Shown piece by piece: positions 17,213-25,448 of a DNA stretch of 64,000 nt (the first letter of the stretch is position 1; every line of letters starts with the position of its first letter). The DNA comes from Streptomyces griseoviridis (GTDB taxonomy: Bacteria > Actinomycetota > Actinomycetes > Streptomycetales > Streptomycetaceae), in the NCBI RefSeq assembly GCF_005222485.1, contig NZ_CP029078.1, positions 930,001-994,000 on the forward strand, read 5' to 3'. The notes under the pieces are model-generated. The model saw only the letters and a list, made by a program, of their open reading frames with translations. It had not been told where the DNA came from and searched no databases. A program made the position numbers and the translations under genes.

Positions 17213-17976
17213 CCCGGCCTGCCGCGGACACCGCCCCCGCCGACCCGATCCAGGCACCGGGGACCGACGAGGCGCTCTGGCGCGAGTGGGCCGGGTGGGA
17301 GGCGCTGGCGGAGGCGGACCTGCCGTGGCGGGGCAGGGTCGTGGTGGTGGCCGCGCACCCCGACGACGAGGTGCTCGGTTTCGGCGGCACGATGGCCGTC
17401 CTCGCCGAGCGCGGCGTCGACCTGACGATCGTCTCGGTCACCGACGGCGAAGGCTCCCATCCGGGCAGCCGCGTCGTGACGCCGGCCGGCCTGGCGCGGC
17501 TGCGCGCCGACGAGCTGCGGTCCGCCCTCGGCGAACTCGGCGTCGACCCCGGGCGGCTCGTCCGGCTCCACGTCCCGGACACCTCCGTCGCCCGGCACGA
17601 GGAACGCGTCGCGGCGGCGCTCACGCCCCTGCTCCAGGGCGCGGAGCTGGTGGTGGCGCCCTGGACCCATGACGTGCACGGCGACCACGAGGCGGCGGGC
17701 CGGGCGGCCGAGCGGGCGGCGCGGAGCGCGGGCCTCCCGTGCCGGCTGTACCCCGTCTGGATGTGGCACTGGGCGACGCCCGGCGACCCGCGCGTGCCGT
17801 GGGGGACGGCGCGTCGCGTGCCGCTCCCCCCGCACGTCCTGGCCCGGAAGCGGGCCGCGGTCGACCGGTTCGTCAGCCAGATCCGCCCGCTCGGGCCGGG
17901 CCCGCGGGAGGCGGCCGTCCTCCCGCCCGAGGAACTCGCCCACCATCTGCGCACCACGGAGGTCCTGTTCCAGTGA
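17209..17976 (+). CDS. PIG-L family N-acetylglucosamine-type deacetylase
   Basis: 255 residues, GTG 17209 overlapping the previous stop (GTGA). Zinc motif AHPDDEVLGFGG (residues about 48-59) and the distal HGDHEAAG motif define the PIG-L/MshB/LmbE fold, which removes N-acetyl groups from amino sugars such as GlcNAc-inositol. The C-terminal PWGTARRVPLPPHVLARKRAAVDRF segment is typical. Paired with a NodS-like methyltransferase and a GT2, so the likely product is an N-deacetylated, perhaps N-methylated amino sugar. Confidence 0.92.
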   Translation: MTRPAADTAPADPIQAPGTDEALWREWAGWEALAEADLPWRGRVVVVAAHPDDEVLGFGGTMAVLAERGVDLTIVSVTDGEGSHPGSRVVTPAGLARLRADELRSALGELGVDPGRLVRLHVPDTSVARHEERVAAALTPLLQGAELVVAPWTHDVHGDHEAAGRAAERAARSAGLPCRLYPVWMWHWATPGDPRVPWGTARRVPLPPHVLARKRAAVDRFVSQIRPLGPGPREAAVLPPEELAHHLRTTEVLFQ

Positions 17977-18590
17977 GCACGCCACCCTCCTACTTCGAGG
18001 ACATGTACCGCGGCGCGGCCGACCCCTGGCATCTGGCCGAGCGCTGGTACGAGCGGCGCAAGTACGACCTGACCCTCGCCGCCCTGCCCCGCCCCCGCTA
18101 CCGCAGGGCGTTCGAACCCGCCTGCTCGGTCGGCGAACTCACCCTGCGCCTGGCGGAACGCTGCGACGCCGTGCTGGCCTGCGACCGGGTCGGGTCGGCG
18201 GCCGAGACCGCCGCCCGTCGCACCCGCGGGCTGTCCCACGTCGAGGTGCGCCGGCTGACGCTGCCGGGGCAGTGGCCGCCCGGCACGTTCGACCTCATCG
18301 TCCTGTCCGAACTGCTCTACTACTTCGACCTCCCCGAACTGACCGAGCTGCTGGGCAAGGCGGTGTCCGCGCTGGAGGAGGGCGGCACCCTCGTCTCGGT
18401 GCACTGGAACCACCCGGTGGCCGAGCACCTCCGCACCGGCGAGGAGATCGCCCGCCTCCTCGCGTCCGTTCCGGAACTGGCCCTGGCGTGCGAGCACCGC
18501 GAGGAGGACTTCGTCCTCCAGACGTTCGGACGCCGCGGGGCCGACGGAACGGCACCCTGCTCCCCGGCGGCGGCGGAGGGCCTGACGTGA
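17973..18590 (+). CDS. NodS-like SAM-dependent methyltransferase
   Basis: 205 residues from GTG 17973 (GTGA overlap). The N terminus YFEDMYRGAADPWHLAERWYERRKY and the core FEPACSVGELTLRLAERCD, VLACDRVG, FDLIVLSELLYYF follow the NodS family. NodS N-methylates the free amine left after deacetylation of a chitooligosaccharide. An equivalent step after the adjacent PIG-L deacetylase is a natural inference. Overlaps the GT2 gene by 4 bases. Confidence 0.88.
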   Translation: MSTPPSYFEDMYRGAADPWHLAERWYERRKYDLTLAALPRPRYRRAFEPACSVGELTLRLAERCDAVLACDRVGSAAETAARRTRGLSHVEVRRLTLPGQWPPGTFDLIVLSELLYYFDLPELTELLGKAVSALEEGGTLVSVHWNHPVAEHLRTGEEIARLLASVPELALACEHREEDFVLQTFGRRGADGTAPCSPAAAEGLT

Positions 18591-19321
18591 GACCGCGCTC
18601 CCTCGCCGTCCTCGTCCCCGCGCACAACGAGCAGGAGCTGCTCCCCGCCTCGCTGGCGGCGATCCGGGCTGCCGCCCGGCATCCCGCGCTGCGCCAGGTC
18701 AGAGTCGTCACCGTGGTCGCCGCCGACGCCTGTTCCGACGGGACCGTGGCCGCGGCGCTGAGCGCGGGCGTCCAGGTCGTGCGGACCGGTGACCGCAACG
18801 TCGGGCTCGCCCGAGCGGCCGCCGCCCACCGGGCCCTGGAGACCCTGGGCGGCCCGGAGGGGCTCTGGCTCGCCTCCACCGACGCCGACAGCGTCGTACC
18901 GCCCGACTGGCTCGCCTTCCAGCACGCGCGCGCCGGTGAGGGCTGGGACGCGGTCGTGGGAACCGTGGCCGTCGCCCACGGCCCGCACACACCGCCCGGC
19001 CTGGCCGCCCGTCATCAACTGCGCTACGGCGCCTCCCGGCCGCAGCGGGGCGCCTGGCACCACCCCCATGTGCACGGCGCGAACCTCGGGGTCGCCGCGC
19101 ACGCCTATCTGACGGTGGGAGGTTTCCCTCCCGTGCCGCTCAGTGAGGACCACGGCCTGGTGGCGGCCCTGGTCGGCCGGGGACACCGCGTCCTGCGCAC
19201 CGCGGACTGCCCGGTGACCACCTCGGGCCGCCTGCGCCCGCGCGCCCGGGGAGGATTCGGCGACCACCTCGCCGCCCTCGCATCGCGGGAGAAGCTTCCG
19301 CGCGAGGGGCTTCCGCGGTAG
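18587..19321 (+). CDS. Family 2 glycosyltransferase
   Basis: 244 residues from GTG 18587, overlapping the methyltransferase stop. GT-A features: LAVLVPAHNEQELLPASL at the N terminus, DACSDGT, the DxD-like STDADSVVPPDW, and a final acceptor/catalytic acid in LSEDHGLVAAL. No membrane helices are seen, so it is a soluble GT2 and not a NodC-like processive synthase. Last gene of the four-gene cassette, followed by a strong hairpin. Confidence 0.88.
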   Translation: MRPRSLAVLVPAHNEQELLPASLAAIRAAARHPALRQVRVVTVVAADACSDGTVAAALSAGVQVVRTGDRNVGLARAAAAHRALETLGGPEGLWLASTDADSVVPPDWLAFQHARAGEGWDAVVGTVAVAHGPHTPPGLAARHQLRYGASRPQRGAWHHPHVHGANLGVAAHAYLTVGGFPPVPLSEDHGLVAALVGRGHRVLRTADCPVTTSGRLRPRARGGFGDHLAALASREKLPREGLPR

Positions 19322-19396
19322 GCCGGGGGGGGCGGGCCGTGCCCGGCCGGAAGGTGGCTGAGCCCGGCCGGGCTGCTCGTGACGTCCTCGGCGGGT

Positions 19397-19431
19397 GCCC
19401 TCGCCACCGCGGCGTCGGCCGTGGCGAGGGC
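19397..19431. terminator. Bidirectional hairpin between the GT2 cassette and the zinc locus
   Basis: GCCCTCGCCAC (19397-19407) and GTGGCGAGGGC (19421-19431) form a perfect 11-bp stem with a 13-nt loop, midway between two convergent genes. It lacks a T-run but the stem is strong; likely a shared terminator. Confidence 0.65.
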
Positions 19432-19439
19432 CGGCCCGG

Positions 19440-20639
19440 TCAGTGTCCGGCGACGACGCCCGACAGCTCGTTGGTGCTCTTCGGCAGGGTGACGGAGGCG
19501 ATCTTCTTCCCCGTCTCCAGGTCGACGGCGTGCAGCGCCTTCTTACCGGGTTCGGAGACGTAGGCGATGTGCCCGCGTACGAACAGGGTGGGCCGGGCCT
19601 GCTGCCAGTCCAGCGGCTCCCGCCACTCCCCCACGACGGGGATCTTCCTCTCGACCTCGCCGGTGTCCGGGTCGATGACGTGGAGGGCGCCGTCGGTGCC
19701 GAGGACCAGGGCCTCGCCGTGCGGGCCGCGGGCCAGCGAGCGGAAGGAGTAGCTGGTGCCCAGTTCGACCAGGCGCAGCTTCTTCTTCTCGGTGTCGACG
19801 AGGGAGACGCGGGTGGGCCGCTCCAACTCGGCCTCGGGGTCGGTCTTGTAGTCGCCCAGGAGGATCGGCGAGGCGTCGCTGCCGGCCTGGTTGCCGATGC
19901 GGCCGTAGTCGTCGGGGGCGTCGACCTTGGTGAACTCGCCGTCCTTGTAGATCAGAATGCCGTCCTCGCAGCCGACACCGACGGCCTCGTTCTCGGCGGC
20001 GGCCTCGCCGTGGACGCCGGGGCACTCCTCGTTGCGCGCGATCTCCTTGTCGTTCCGGTCGAGCACCAGCGCGCCGGTGCGCTTCTCCTCGGTGCCGAGG
20101 GTGCTCACGAGGCTGCCGTCGGCCAGTTCGATGGCGACGCCGTGGTGCGGCTCGGCGGAGGTGTAGGTGCGCCCCGCCGGCTTCTTCCCGCTGCTCAGCG
20201 CGGTGGGGTCGAAGACGTTGACCTCTCCGGTGCCGTCGGTGAAGAGCACGGTCTTCGCGGCGTGGCGGACCACGTGGCCCGGTTTGGCGCCCTTGTACTC
20301 GATGTCGGTGAGGGCCTGGCGGGTGGCGTCGAGGACGCGGAACCCGCTGTCGGTGGAGACGACGACGTGGTCCTTGTCGCCGGCCGGGTTGACCCGGTTG
20401 AAGCCGGGCAGGTCGATGGTCCCGGTGAGTTCCAGGCTCGCGCCGTCGAGGATGTACAGGCCGCCGTCGAAGGTGGCGACCAGCGGCTCCTGGACCGCCG
20501 CGGCGGGCGTGGCGCTCGCGGCCTTGCCGGACGCGGTGGCGGAGGGGGAGTTCTCTCCTCCGCAGGCGGTCAGGACCGTGGAGACCGCCAGGGCCAGTGC
20601 CGCTCCCGTGAGGGCTCTGCCGCGTATCGACTTGTTCAT
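19440..20639 (-). CDS. aztD: Zinc metallochaperone AztD (beta-propeller lipoprotein)
   Basis: 399 residues from ATG 20639. Lipoprotein signal with lipobox VLTACGG, a Ser/Ala linker, then WD-like blades (DGGLYILDGASLELTGTIDLP, VSTDSGFRVLD, VLFTDGTGEVNVFD, LGTDGALHVIDPDTGEVERKI). Conserved His and acidic residues (EPHHGVAIEL, CPGVHGEA) are placed as in AztD, which passes zinc to the solute-binding protein AztC. It lies 90 bp behind aztC in the same direction, so one zinc-responsive unit is likely. Confidence 0.88.
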   Translation of the reverse strand: MNKSIRGRALTGAALALAVSTVLTACGGENSPSATASGKAASATPAAAVQEPLVATFDGGLYILDGASLELTGTIDLPGFNRVNPAGDKDHVVVSTDSGFRVLDATRQALTDIEYKGAKPGHVVRHAAKTVLFTDGTGEVNVFDPTALSSGKKPAGRTYTSAEPHHGVAIELADGSLVSTLGTEEKRTGALVLDRNDKEIARNEECPGVHGEAAAENEAVGVGCEDGILIYKDGEFTKVDAPDDYGRIGNQAGSDASPILLGDYKTDPEAELERPTRVSLVDTEKKKLRLVELGTSYSFRSLARGPHGEALVLGTDGALHVIDPDTGEVERKIPVVGEWREPLDWQQARPTLFVRGHIAYVSEPGKKALHAVDLETGKKIASVTLPKSTNELSGVVAGH

Positions 20640-20729
20640 CGGCGTGTTCCTTTCTGCGCCGCGCGGTGGCGGCACGGGGGTACCAGGGGCCGGCGCCCGA
20701 AGTCCGGTGCGCCGGGAGGGGTTCGGGGG

Positions 20730-21713
20730 TCAGTCGCCGGTCAGGCCGGTGACCATGGCGGTGGTGTTGGCGCGCATCATCCGCTCGTAGGTGTCGGCGC
20801 CCCCGCCCTCGGCGGTCAGGGACTCCGAGTGGAGTTCGACGACGCGGACCCCGCCGCCCGTTTCCGCTCGCAGTACCTCGGCGAGCCGTCTGGGCTGGGA
20901 GGAGTCGGCGAAGACGGTGCGCACGCCCGCTCTCCGCATCGCCTCGGTGAGGGAGCGCAGGTCCGAGGAGCTGGGTGAGGCCAGCGTGGTGCCGCTGGGG
21001 ATGACCGCGCCGATCACCTCGAAGCCGAAGCGGTCGGCGAGGTAGCCGAAGACGTGGTGGTTGGTGACCAGAGCCCGCCGGTCCGCGGGGACTTCGCCGA
21101 AGGACGTCTCCATCCAGGTGGTGAGGTCCGTGAGCCGCCGCGCGTAGCGGTCGGCGTTGGCCCGTACCGTGCCGGGGTCCACGCCTTCGACGTGCTCGAT
21201 GACCTGGTCGGCCAGCAGGCCGGTGACCGCGCGCATCCGGTCGGGGTCGGTCCAGAAGTGCGGGTCGGGCTGTCCCTCCTCGCCCTCGGGGCCGCCGTCG
21301 TCGCCGGTGCGGAAGGTGAGCGGGTCGGCCGCCTCGCCGGCCGCGAAGGTGGCGACACCCGACGCGCGGGCGGCGTCGACGTGCCGCAGGACGTTCTCCT
21401 CCAGGCCGAGGCCGTTGTGGACGATCAGGTCGGCCTGTTCCAGCTCGGCGGCCTGCACCGCCGAGAGACCGAAGGAGTGCGGGTCGGCGTTGGGCTTCAT
21501 CAGGACGGTGACGTCGGCCTCGTCGCCGACGATCTCGCGCGTGACGTCGCCGAGGATGTTGGTCGTGACGACGATGCCGGGCCGGTCGTCGCCGGCGCCG
21601 GTGGTGCACGCGGTGGCGGTCACGGCTGCCGCGAGGGCGAGCAGGCCCGCGATCAGGTGTCGCAGGCGAGCGACGCGCACCCGTGCGCGCCGCCTCGCCT
21701 CGGTCCGGCTCAT
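20730..21713 (-). CDS. aztC: Zinc ABC transporter substrate-binding lipoprotein AztC
   Basis: 327 residues; ATG 21713 overlaps the stop of the upstream propeller gene (ATGA). Signal with lipobox VTATAC, then a cluster A-I metal-binding protein: VVTTNILGDVTREIVGD, DPHSFGLSAVQ (first His ligand), DPHFWTDP (second), TNHHVFGYLADRFG (third) and the acidic FADSS near the C terminus. The flexible loop before DPHFW is short and Glu/Gly-rich, unlike the His-rich loop of ZnuA, as expected for the AztC branch that uses a separate chaperone. Confidence 0.92.
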   Translation of the reverse strand: MSRTEARRRARVRVARLRHLIAGLLALAAAVTATACTTGAGDDRPGIVVTTNILGDVTREIVGDEADVTVLMKPNADPHSFGLSAVQAAELEQADLIVHNGLGLEENVLRHVDAARASGVATFAAGEAADPLTFRTGDDGGPEGEEGQPDPHFWTDPDRMRAVTGLLADQVIEHVEGVDPGTVRANADRYARRLTDLTTWMETSFGEVPADRRALVTNHHVFGYLADRFGFEVIGAVIPSGTTLASPSSSDLRSLTEAMRRAGVRTVFADSSQPRRLAEVLRAETGGGVRVVELHSESLTAEGGGADTYERMMRANTTAMVTGLTGD

Positions 21714-22945
21714 CGTCCGGTCTCCGCCATGAGGACCGGCTTGACGTCCAGGTCGAACGAGCGCGCGATGCGCAGGCCGTCGTCGTAGTCGATCTCGAAC
21801 ACCCTGCTGCCCTCGGGGTCGTTGACGTAGGCGCGGCTGCGGTCGACCTCGATGACGGGTGCGCTGCGGTCGGAGCCGTCGGGTTCCCCTCCCGTCAGCA
21901 GCGGCTCGGTCCGCGCGGTCTGCTTCCCGGTCCCGATGTCGTAGCCGTGCACCGCGCCGTCGGTCTCCAGGACGAGCAACGGGGAGCCCTCGCCCGCCGT
22001 GTTGACCGCGACGACCGGTCCGGTGTCCACCCGCTTCCAGGTCCGTCCGGCGACATCGAGGACCCAGGCGGCGGTGTCGCCGGCCGGGGCGGTGAGGGTG
22101 TCGCTGCCGGGCCGGTGGCGGAAGGCGGTGGCGCGTTCCCGCGCCGGGACGTGCCGTCCGTACGGGATCTTCTCGGCGGTGAGGGCGCCGTCCCGCGCAC
22201 GCACCAGCAGGGCGCCGTCGGCGCAGCCGAGGACCACGCCGCGCCGGGTGACGGCGTCTCCTTCGGGTGCCTGGCACGTCACGTCCGGGGATGCCACGCG
22301 TTCGCCCTCGCGGTCCAGGACGACGAGTTCGGTGGTGCCGCCCTTCTTCTCGAAGGCGAGCAGGTGTTCCTCGTAGGGCACGACGGCGCCGGCGTACGTG
22401 CCGGGCAGCTTCCGGGGAGTCGCGATCCGCCCCTTCTCCAGCGTGCCGCGGTCGTGGAGGACGGCGCGGCCGTTGTCGTCGGTCACCGCGGTCACGGCGA
22501 TGTCGCTGCGTATCCGTGCCCGGCCGCCCTGGGGAAGCTCGCCCACGTCCCGCGCCGGCGCGCTGTAGTAGTGGACGTGGTCCCCGTGGTCCACCATCCA
22601 GGCGCCGCTGTCGAGCACATGGGTGCCGCCGGGCGTGTGCAGGTGGCCGAACCTGCCGTCCGTGCCCAGCATGACGGCGTTCTTCACCTGGGCCGTCCTG
22701 TGCACTTTGCCGGTGAGGAGGTCGAGAACCCCGGTGTCCCCGCTGTCGGGGTCGTTGAGGAGGAGTCGGGACTGCTGCTCGGCGGCCTCCTGGGCGCCCT
22801 CGACGTACCCGTGCGCGGTCGTGGACGGTGAACTCGCTTCGGGGCGTGCGGTGTCGGGTTTCTCCTGCGCGCAACTCGCGGTGAGCAGCGCGGTGAGCAC
22901 CAGTGCTGCCGATGCCCGCGGAGCGACGGTTGTGCGGACGGTCAT
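21710..22945 (-). CDS. AztD-like beta-propeller lipoprotein, second copy
   Basis: 411 residues from ATG 22943-22945. Signal peptide with LTASC, then propeller-like repeats (GTHVLDSGAWMVDHGDHVHYY, TTELVVLDREGERV, DGAVHGYDIGTGKQ, SRVFEIDYDDGLRIARSFD). It shares layout and the Cys-containing middle segment (VTCQAPEGDAVTRRGVVLGCADGALL against CPGVHGEA...GVGCEDGILIY) with aztD, but overall identity is low. Coupled to aztC by an ATGA overlap and only 21 bp behind aztB. Probably a second periplasmic zinc handler; the HGDHVHYY cluster is a possible metal site. Confidence 0.75.
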   Translation of the reverse strand: MTVRTTVAPRASAALVLTALLTASCAQEKPDTARPEASSPSTTAHGYVEGAQEAAEQQSRLLLNDPDSGDTGVLDLLTGKVHRTAQVKNAVMLGTDGRFGHLHTPGGTHVLDSGAWMVDHGDHVHYYSAPARDVGELPQGGRARIRSDIAVTAVTDDNGRAVLHDRGTLEKGRIATPRKLPGTYAGAVVPYEEHLLAFEKKGGTTELVVLDREGERVASPDVTCQAPEGDAVTRRGVVLGCADGALLVRARDGALTAEKIPYGRHVPARERATAFRHRPGSDTLTAPAGDTAAWVLDVAGRTWKRVDTGPVVAVNTAGEGSPLLVLETDGAVHGYDIGTGKQTARTEPLLTGGEPDGSDRSAPVIEVDRSRAYVNDPEGSRVFEIDYDDGLRIARSFDLDVKPVLMAETGR

Positions 22946-22966
22946 GCTGATCGCCTCTGGCTTCTT

Positions 22967-23827
22967 TCAGTTGGCTTCGAGGGGAGGTGCCGTGGAGCGG
23001 GCGCGGCGCGTTCGGCGGTCGCGCAGCCCGGACAGCACGTGGGAGAGGAAGAACAGGCTCACCGCGGAGGCCGCGACGGTGGCACCGGCCGCGGTGCTCA
23101 GATGCCAGGACAGCAGCAGGCCGGCGAAGGTGGCCGAGGTGCCGAGCAGGGCGGCGAGCACCATGACGCCGCGTACGGAGCGGGCCCAGGGCAGGGCAGC
23201 GGCCGGTGGTGCGATGAGCAGTCCGAGGACGAGCAGTGTTCCCACGATGTGGAACGAGGCCACGATCGCCAGGCCGAGCAGTCCGAGGAGCACGGCGTGC
23301 GCCAGGCGCGGCCTCAGCCCCAGGGTGTGGGCCTTGCGCGGGTCGAACGCCAGGGCCAGGAAGGCGCGGTGGCCGAGGGCGGACACCACGAGCGCGGCGA
23401 GCATGGCCGCCGCGAGCACGAGGAGGTCCCGCTGCCTGACGGCGAGGACGTCCCCGAAGAGGAAGCCGGTCAGGTCGACCGCGAAGGACTGCGAGCGCGA
23501 CACGATGATCACGCCGAGCGAGAGCATGCCGACGAACAGCAGCCCGATGCCGGTGTCCTGGGACAGCCTGGGCGTACGGCCGAGCGCGGTGACGCCCGCT
23601 GTCATGACGGCGGCGCTGACCACGGCGCCCGCCATCAGGTTCCCCCCGAGGAGCGCGGCCACCGCGACGCCCGGCAGCAGTCCGTGGGACATGGCGTCGC
23701 CGAGGAAGGCCATCCCCCTCAGCACCACCCAGGTGCCCGCGAGCGCGCAGATGGCGGACACGAGCATCCCGCCCCAGAGGGCCCGCCGCACAAAGGTCAC
23801 CTCGAACGGGACCGTCAACCATTCCAC
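22967..23827 (-). CDS. aztB: Zinc ABC transporter permease AztB
   Basis: 286 residues. Start placed at GTG 23827: it sits just downstream of a -10-like TAGTGT, so the mRNA is probably leaderless. The frame stays open upstream, but that part would read through the Zur box and the opposing gene. ABC-3 family permease with about 8-9 membrane helices (FLGDAMSHGLLPGVAVAALL, LLVLGLLIAPPAAALPWA is the cytoplasmic coupling region). Imports zinc together with AztA and AztC. Confidence 0.9.
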   Translation of the reverse strand: MEWLTVPFEVTFVRRALWGGMLVSAICALAGTWVVLRGMAFLGDAMSHGLLPGVAVAALLGGNLMAGAVVSAAVMTAGVTALGRTPRLSQDTGIGLLFVGMLSLGVIIVSRSQSFAVDLTGFLFGDVLAVRQRDLLVLAAAMLAALVVSALGHRAFLALAFDPRKAHTLGLRPRLAHAVLLGLLGLAIVASFHIVGTLLVLGLLIAPPAAALPWARSVRGVMVLAALLGTSATFAGLLLSWHLSTAAGATVAASAVSLFFLSHVLSGLRDRRTRRARSTAPPLEAN

Positions 23828-23834
23828 GCCCAGG

Positions 23835-23862
23835 ACACTACAATGAAAATCATGTTCAACAA
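23835..23862 (-). promoter_or_regulatory. Promoter of aztB, leaderless arrangement
   Basis: On the minus strand, TTGTTG (23862-23857), a 16-bp spacer and TAGTGT (23840-23835). Transcription would start close to the GTG at 23827. The Zur box occupies the spacer. On the plus strand, TACAAT (23839-23844) is a matching -10 for aztA; I see no clear -35 for it. Confidence 0.55.
23844..23858. promoter_or_regulatory. Zur box between aztB and aztA
   Basis: TGAAAATCATGTTCA is a 7-1-7 inverted repeat that differs from the streptomycete Zur consensus (TGAAAATGATTTTCA) at only two positions. It overlaps the possible aztA start codons and lies in the spacer of the aztB promoter, so zinc-loaded Zur bound here should block both directions. 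Confidence 0.85.
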
Positions 23863-24586
23863 ACCGCGCACCTCGCCCGCCCCGCCCCTCGACCGCCCCG
23901 CGCTCCTCCGCTTCACGGGACTGTGCGCCGGCTATCCAGGACGCCCCGTCCTCCATCACCTCAGCGGTGAGATAGCCGAGTTGAGCACGACGGCGCTCGT
24001 CGGCCCGAACGGCAGCGGCAAGTCCACCCTGCTCGGCGTGCTCGCCGGTGTGATCAGGCCGACAGCAGGCGACCTCCTCCGCGCCTGCCACCGGCCGCCC
24101 GCCTTCGTGCCGCAGCGCGGAGCGGTCGGCGACACCCTTCCGCTCACCGTCCGGCAGACCGTGGAGATGGGGCGCTGGGGCGAGCGCGGTCCGTGGCGCC
24201 GGCTGACCGCACGGGACCGCGCGACCGTGGACGCGGTGCTCGACCGCCTCGGCATCGGCGATCTCGCCTCCCGCCAACTGGGCGAGCTGTCCGGCGGACA
24301 GCGTCAACGCGCGCTCATCGCCCAGGGGTTGGCGCAGGAGTCGGAGCTGCTGCTCCTCGACGAGCCGACCACCGGCCTCGACTCGGAGGCGAGGGAGAGG
24401 ATCGGGGCGCTGCTGACCGCGCTCGTCGCCGACGGGGTGACGGTCGTCCAGGCCACCCACGACCTCGACGTGGCGCGCGCGGCGGACGCCTGCCTCCTGC
24501 TCCAGGACGGTCGCCTCACCGGGCAGGGGCGTCCGGACCAGGTGCTCACCGCGTCGGCCCTGACCGGGGTCGGGCAGGCGCTCTGA
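23852..24586 (+). CDS. aztA: Zinc ABC transporter ATP-binding protein AztA
   Basis: 244 residues from ATG 23852. An in-frame ATG at 23843 overlaps the -10 element TACAAT, so it is probably not transcribed; ATG 23852 lies about 7 nt after the -10 and has no ribosome site, fitting a leaderless message. Walker A GPNGSGKST, signature LSGGQRQR, Walker B LLLLDEPTT, H-loop ATHDLD are all intact. Transcribed away from aztB and the rest of the zinc genes. Confidence 0.92.
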   Translation: MFNKPRTSPAPPLDRPALLRFTGLCAGYPGRPVLHHLSGEIAELSTTALVGPNGSGKSTLLGVLAGVIRPTAGDLLRACHRPPAFVPQRGAVGDTLPLTVRQTVEMGRWGERGPWRRLTARDRATVDAVLDRLGIGDLASRQLGELSGGQRQRALIAQGLAQESELLLLDEPTTGLDSEARERIGALLTALVADGVTVVQATHDLDVARAADACLLLQDGRLTGQGRPDQVLTASALTGVGQAL

Positions 24587-24641
24587 GAGGCCCCGGCAGG
24601 GGCGTCGCGGCCGTGGCGCCTCCGAGGGCCGGGCGGGGGGA

Positions 24642-25445
24642 TCAGCCGGTCGCGGCCCTCTCCGGCCGCCCGTGCGCGAGCGGTTGGGCCCCGTACGTGA
24701 TGCGGATGACGCCGTCGGCGTGCCGTTCCGTCGTCGCCCGGACACCGAAGACGTCCCCGAAAACCTGCGGGGTCAGCACGTCGAGGACCGGCCCCGCGGC
24801 GACCACCGCTCCCTCGTGCAGGACGACCAGGTGGTCGCAGAGCCGGGCGGCGAGGTCGAGGTCGTGCAGGACGGCGAGGGTGGTGATGCCGGTGGCGCGG
24901 ATCAGGTCGAGGAGCTCGAACCGGGCCCTGATGTCGAGGTGGTTGGTCAGCTCGTCCAGGACGAGGAGCTGCGGGCTCTGCGCCAACGCCCGTGCCAGCA
25001 GCACGCGTTGGCGTTCGCCACCGGAGAGGGAGGCGTAGTCCCGGTCGGCGTACGGTCGTGCGCCGCAGTGGTCGATGGCCTCCTGGACGGCCCGGTGGTC
25101 CTCGGCGCCGTCGCGGCCCAGCAGGCCGTGGTGCGGGGCGCGACCCAGGGCGACGATCTCCGTGACGGTCAGGCCGGTGGTGTTGCCCGTGGTGTCCTGG
25201 AGGACGGCGGCGGTGCGGAGGGCGGCGGTGCGGGCGGACACCGCCCACACGTCGTCGTCACCGACCCTGACGACGCCGTCCGCCGGGCGCAGGGAGCGGT
25301 AGACGGCGCGCAGCAGCGTCGACTTGCCGCTGCCGTTGGGTCCGACCAGGCCGACGATGTCGCCGCCGTGGGCTTCGAGGCTGACGCCGTGCAGGATCGG
25401 GGTGCGGTCCAGTGCGATGTGGAGTCGGTCGACAGTGAGTCTCAT
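24642..25445 (-). CDS. FecE/BtuD-type ABC transporter ATP-binding protein
   Basis: 267 residues. Walker A GPNGSGKST, Q-loop, signature LSGGERQR, Walker B LLVLDELTN and H-loop LHDLD, with LDELTNHLD typical of siderophore and cobalamin importers. Its start lies just beyond the permease stop (3-bp gap), so it belongs to a substrate-binding protein/permease/ATPase unit transcribed leftwards. Substrate is probably a metal chelate; iron-siderophore, haem, cobalamin and zincophore cannot be told apart here. Confidence 0.9.
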   Translation of the reverse strand: MRLTVDRLHIALDRTPILHGVSLEAHGGDIVGLVGPNGSGKSTLLRAVYRSLRPADGVVRVGDDDVWAVSARTAALRTAAVLQDTTGNTTGLTVTEIVALGRAPHHGLLGRDGAEDHRAVQEAIDHCGARPYADRDYASLSGGERQRVLLARALAQSPQLLVLDELTNHLDIRARFELLDLIRATGITTLAVLHDLDLAARLCDHLVVLHEGAVVAAGPVLDVLTPQVFGDVFGVRATTERHADGVIRITYGAQPLAHGRPERAATG

Positions 25446-25448
25446 GGG

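Noticed and set aside
23843..23851. ATG 23843 as the aztA start
   Set aside because: It lies inside the -10 element TACAAT and the Zur box edge, so it would precede the transcript start.
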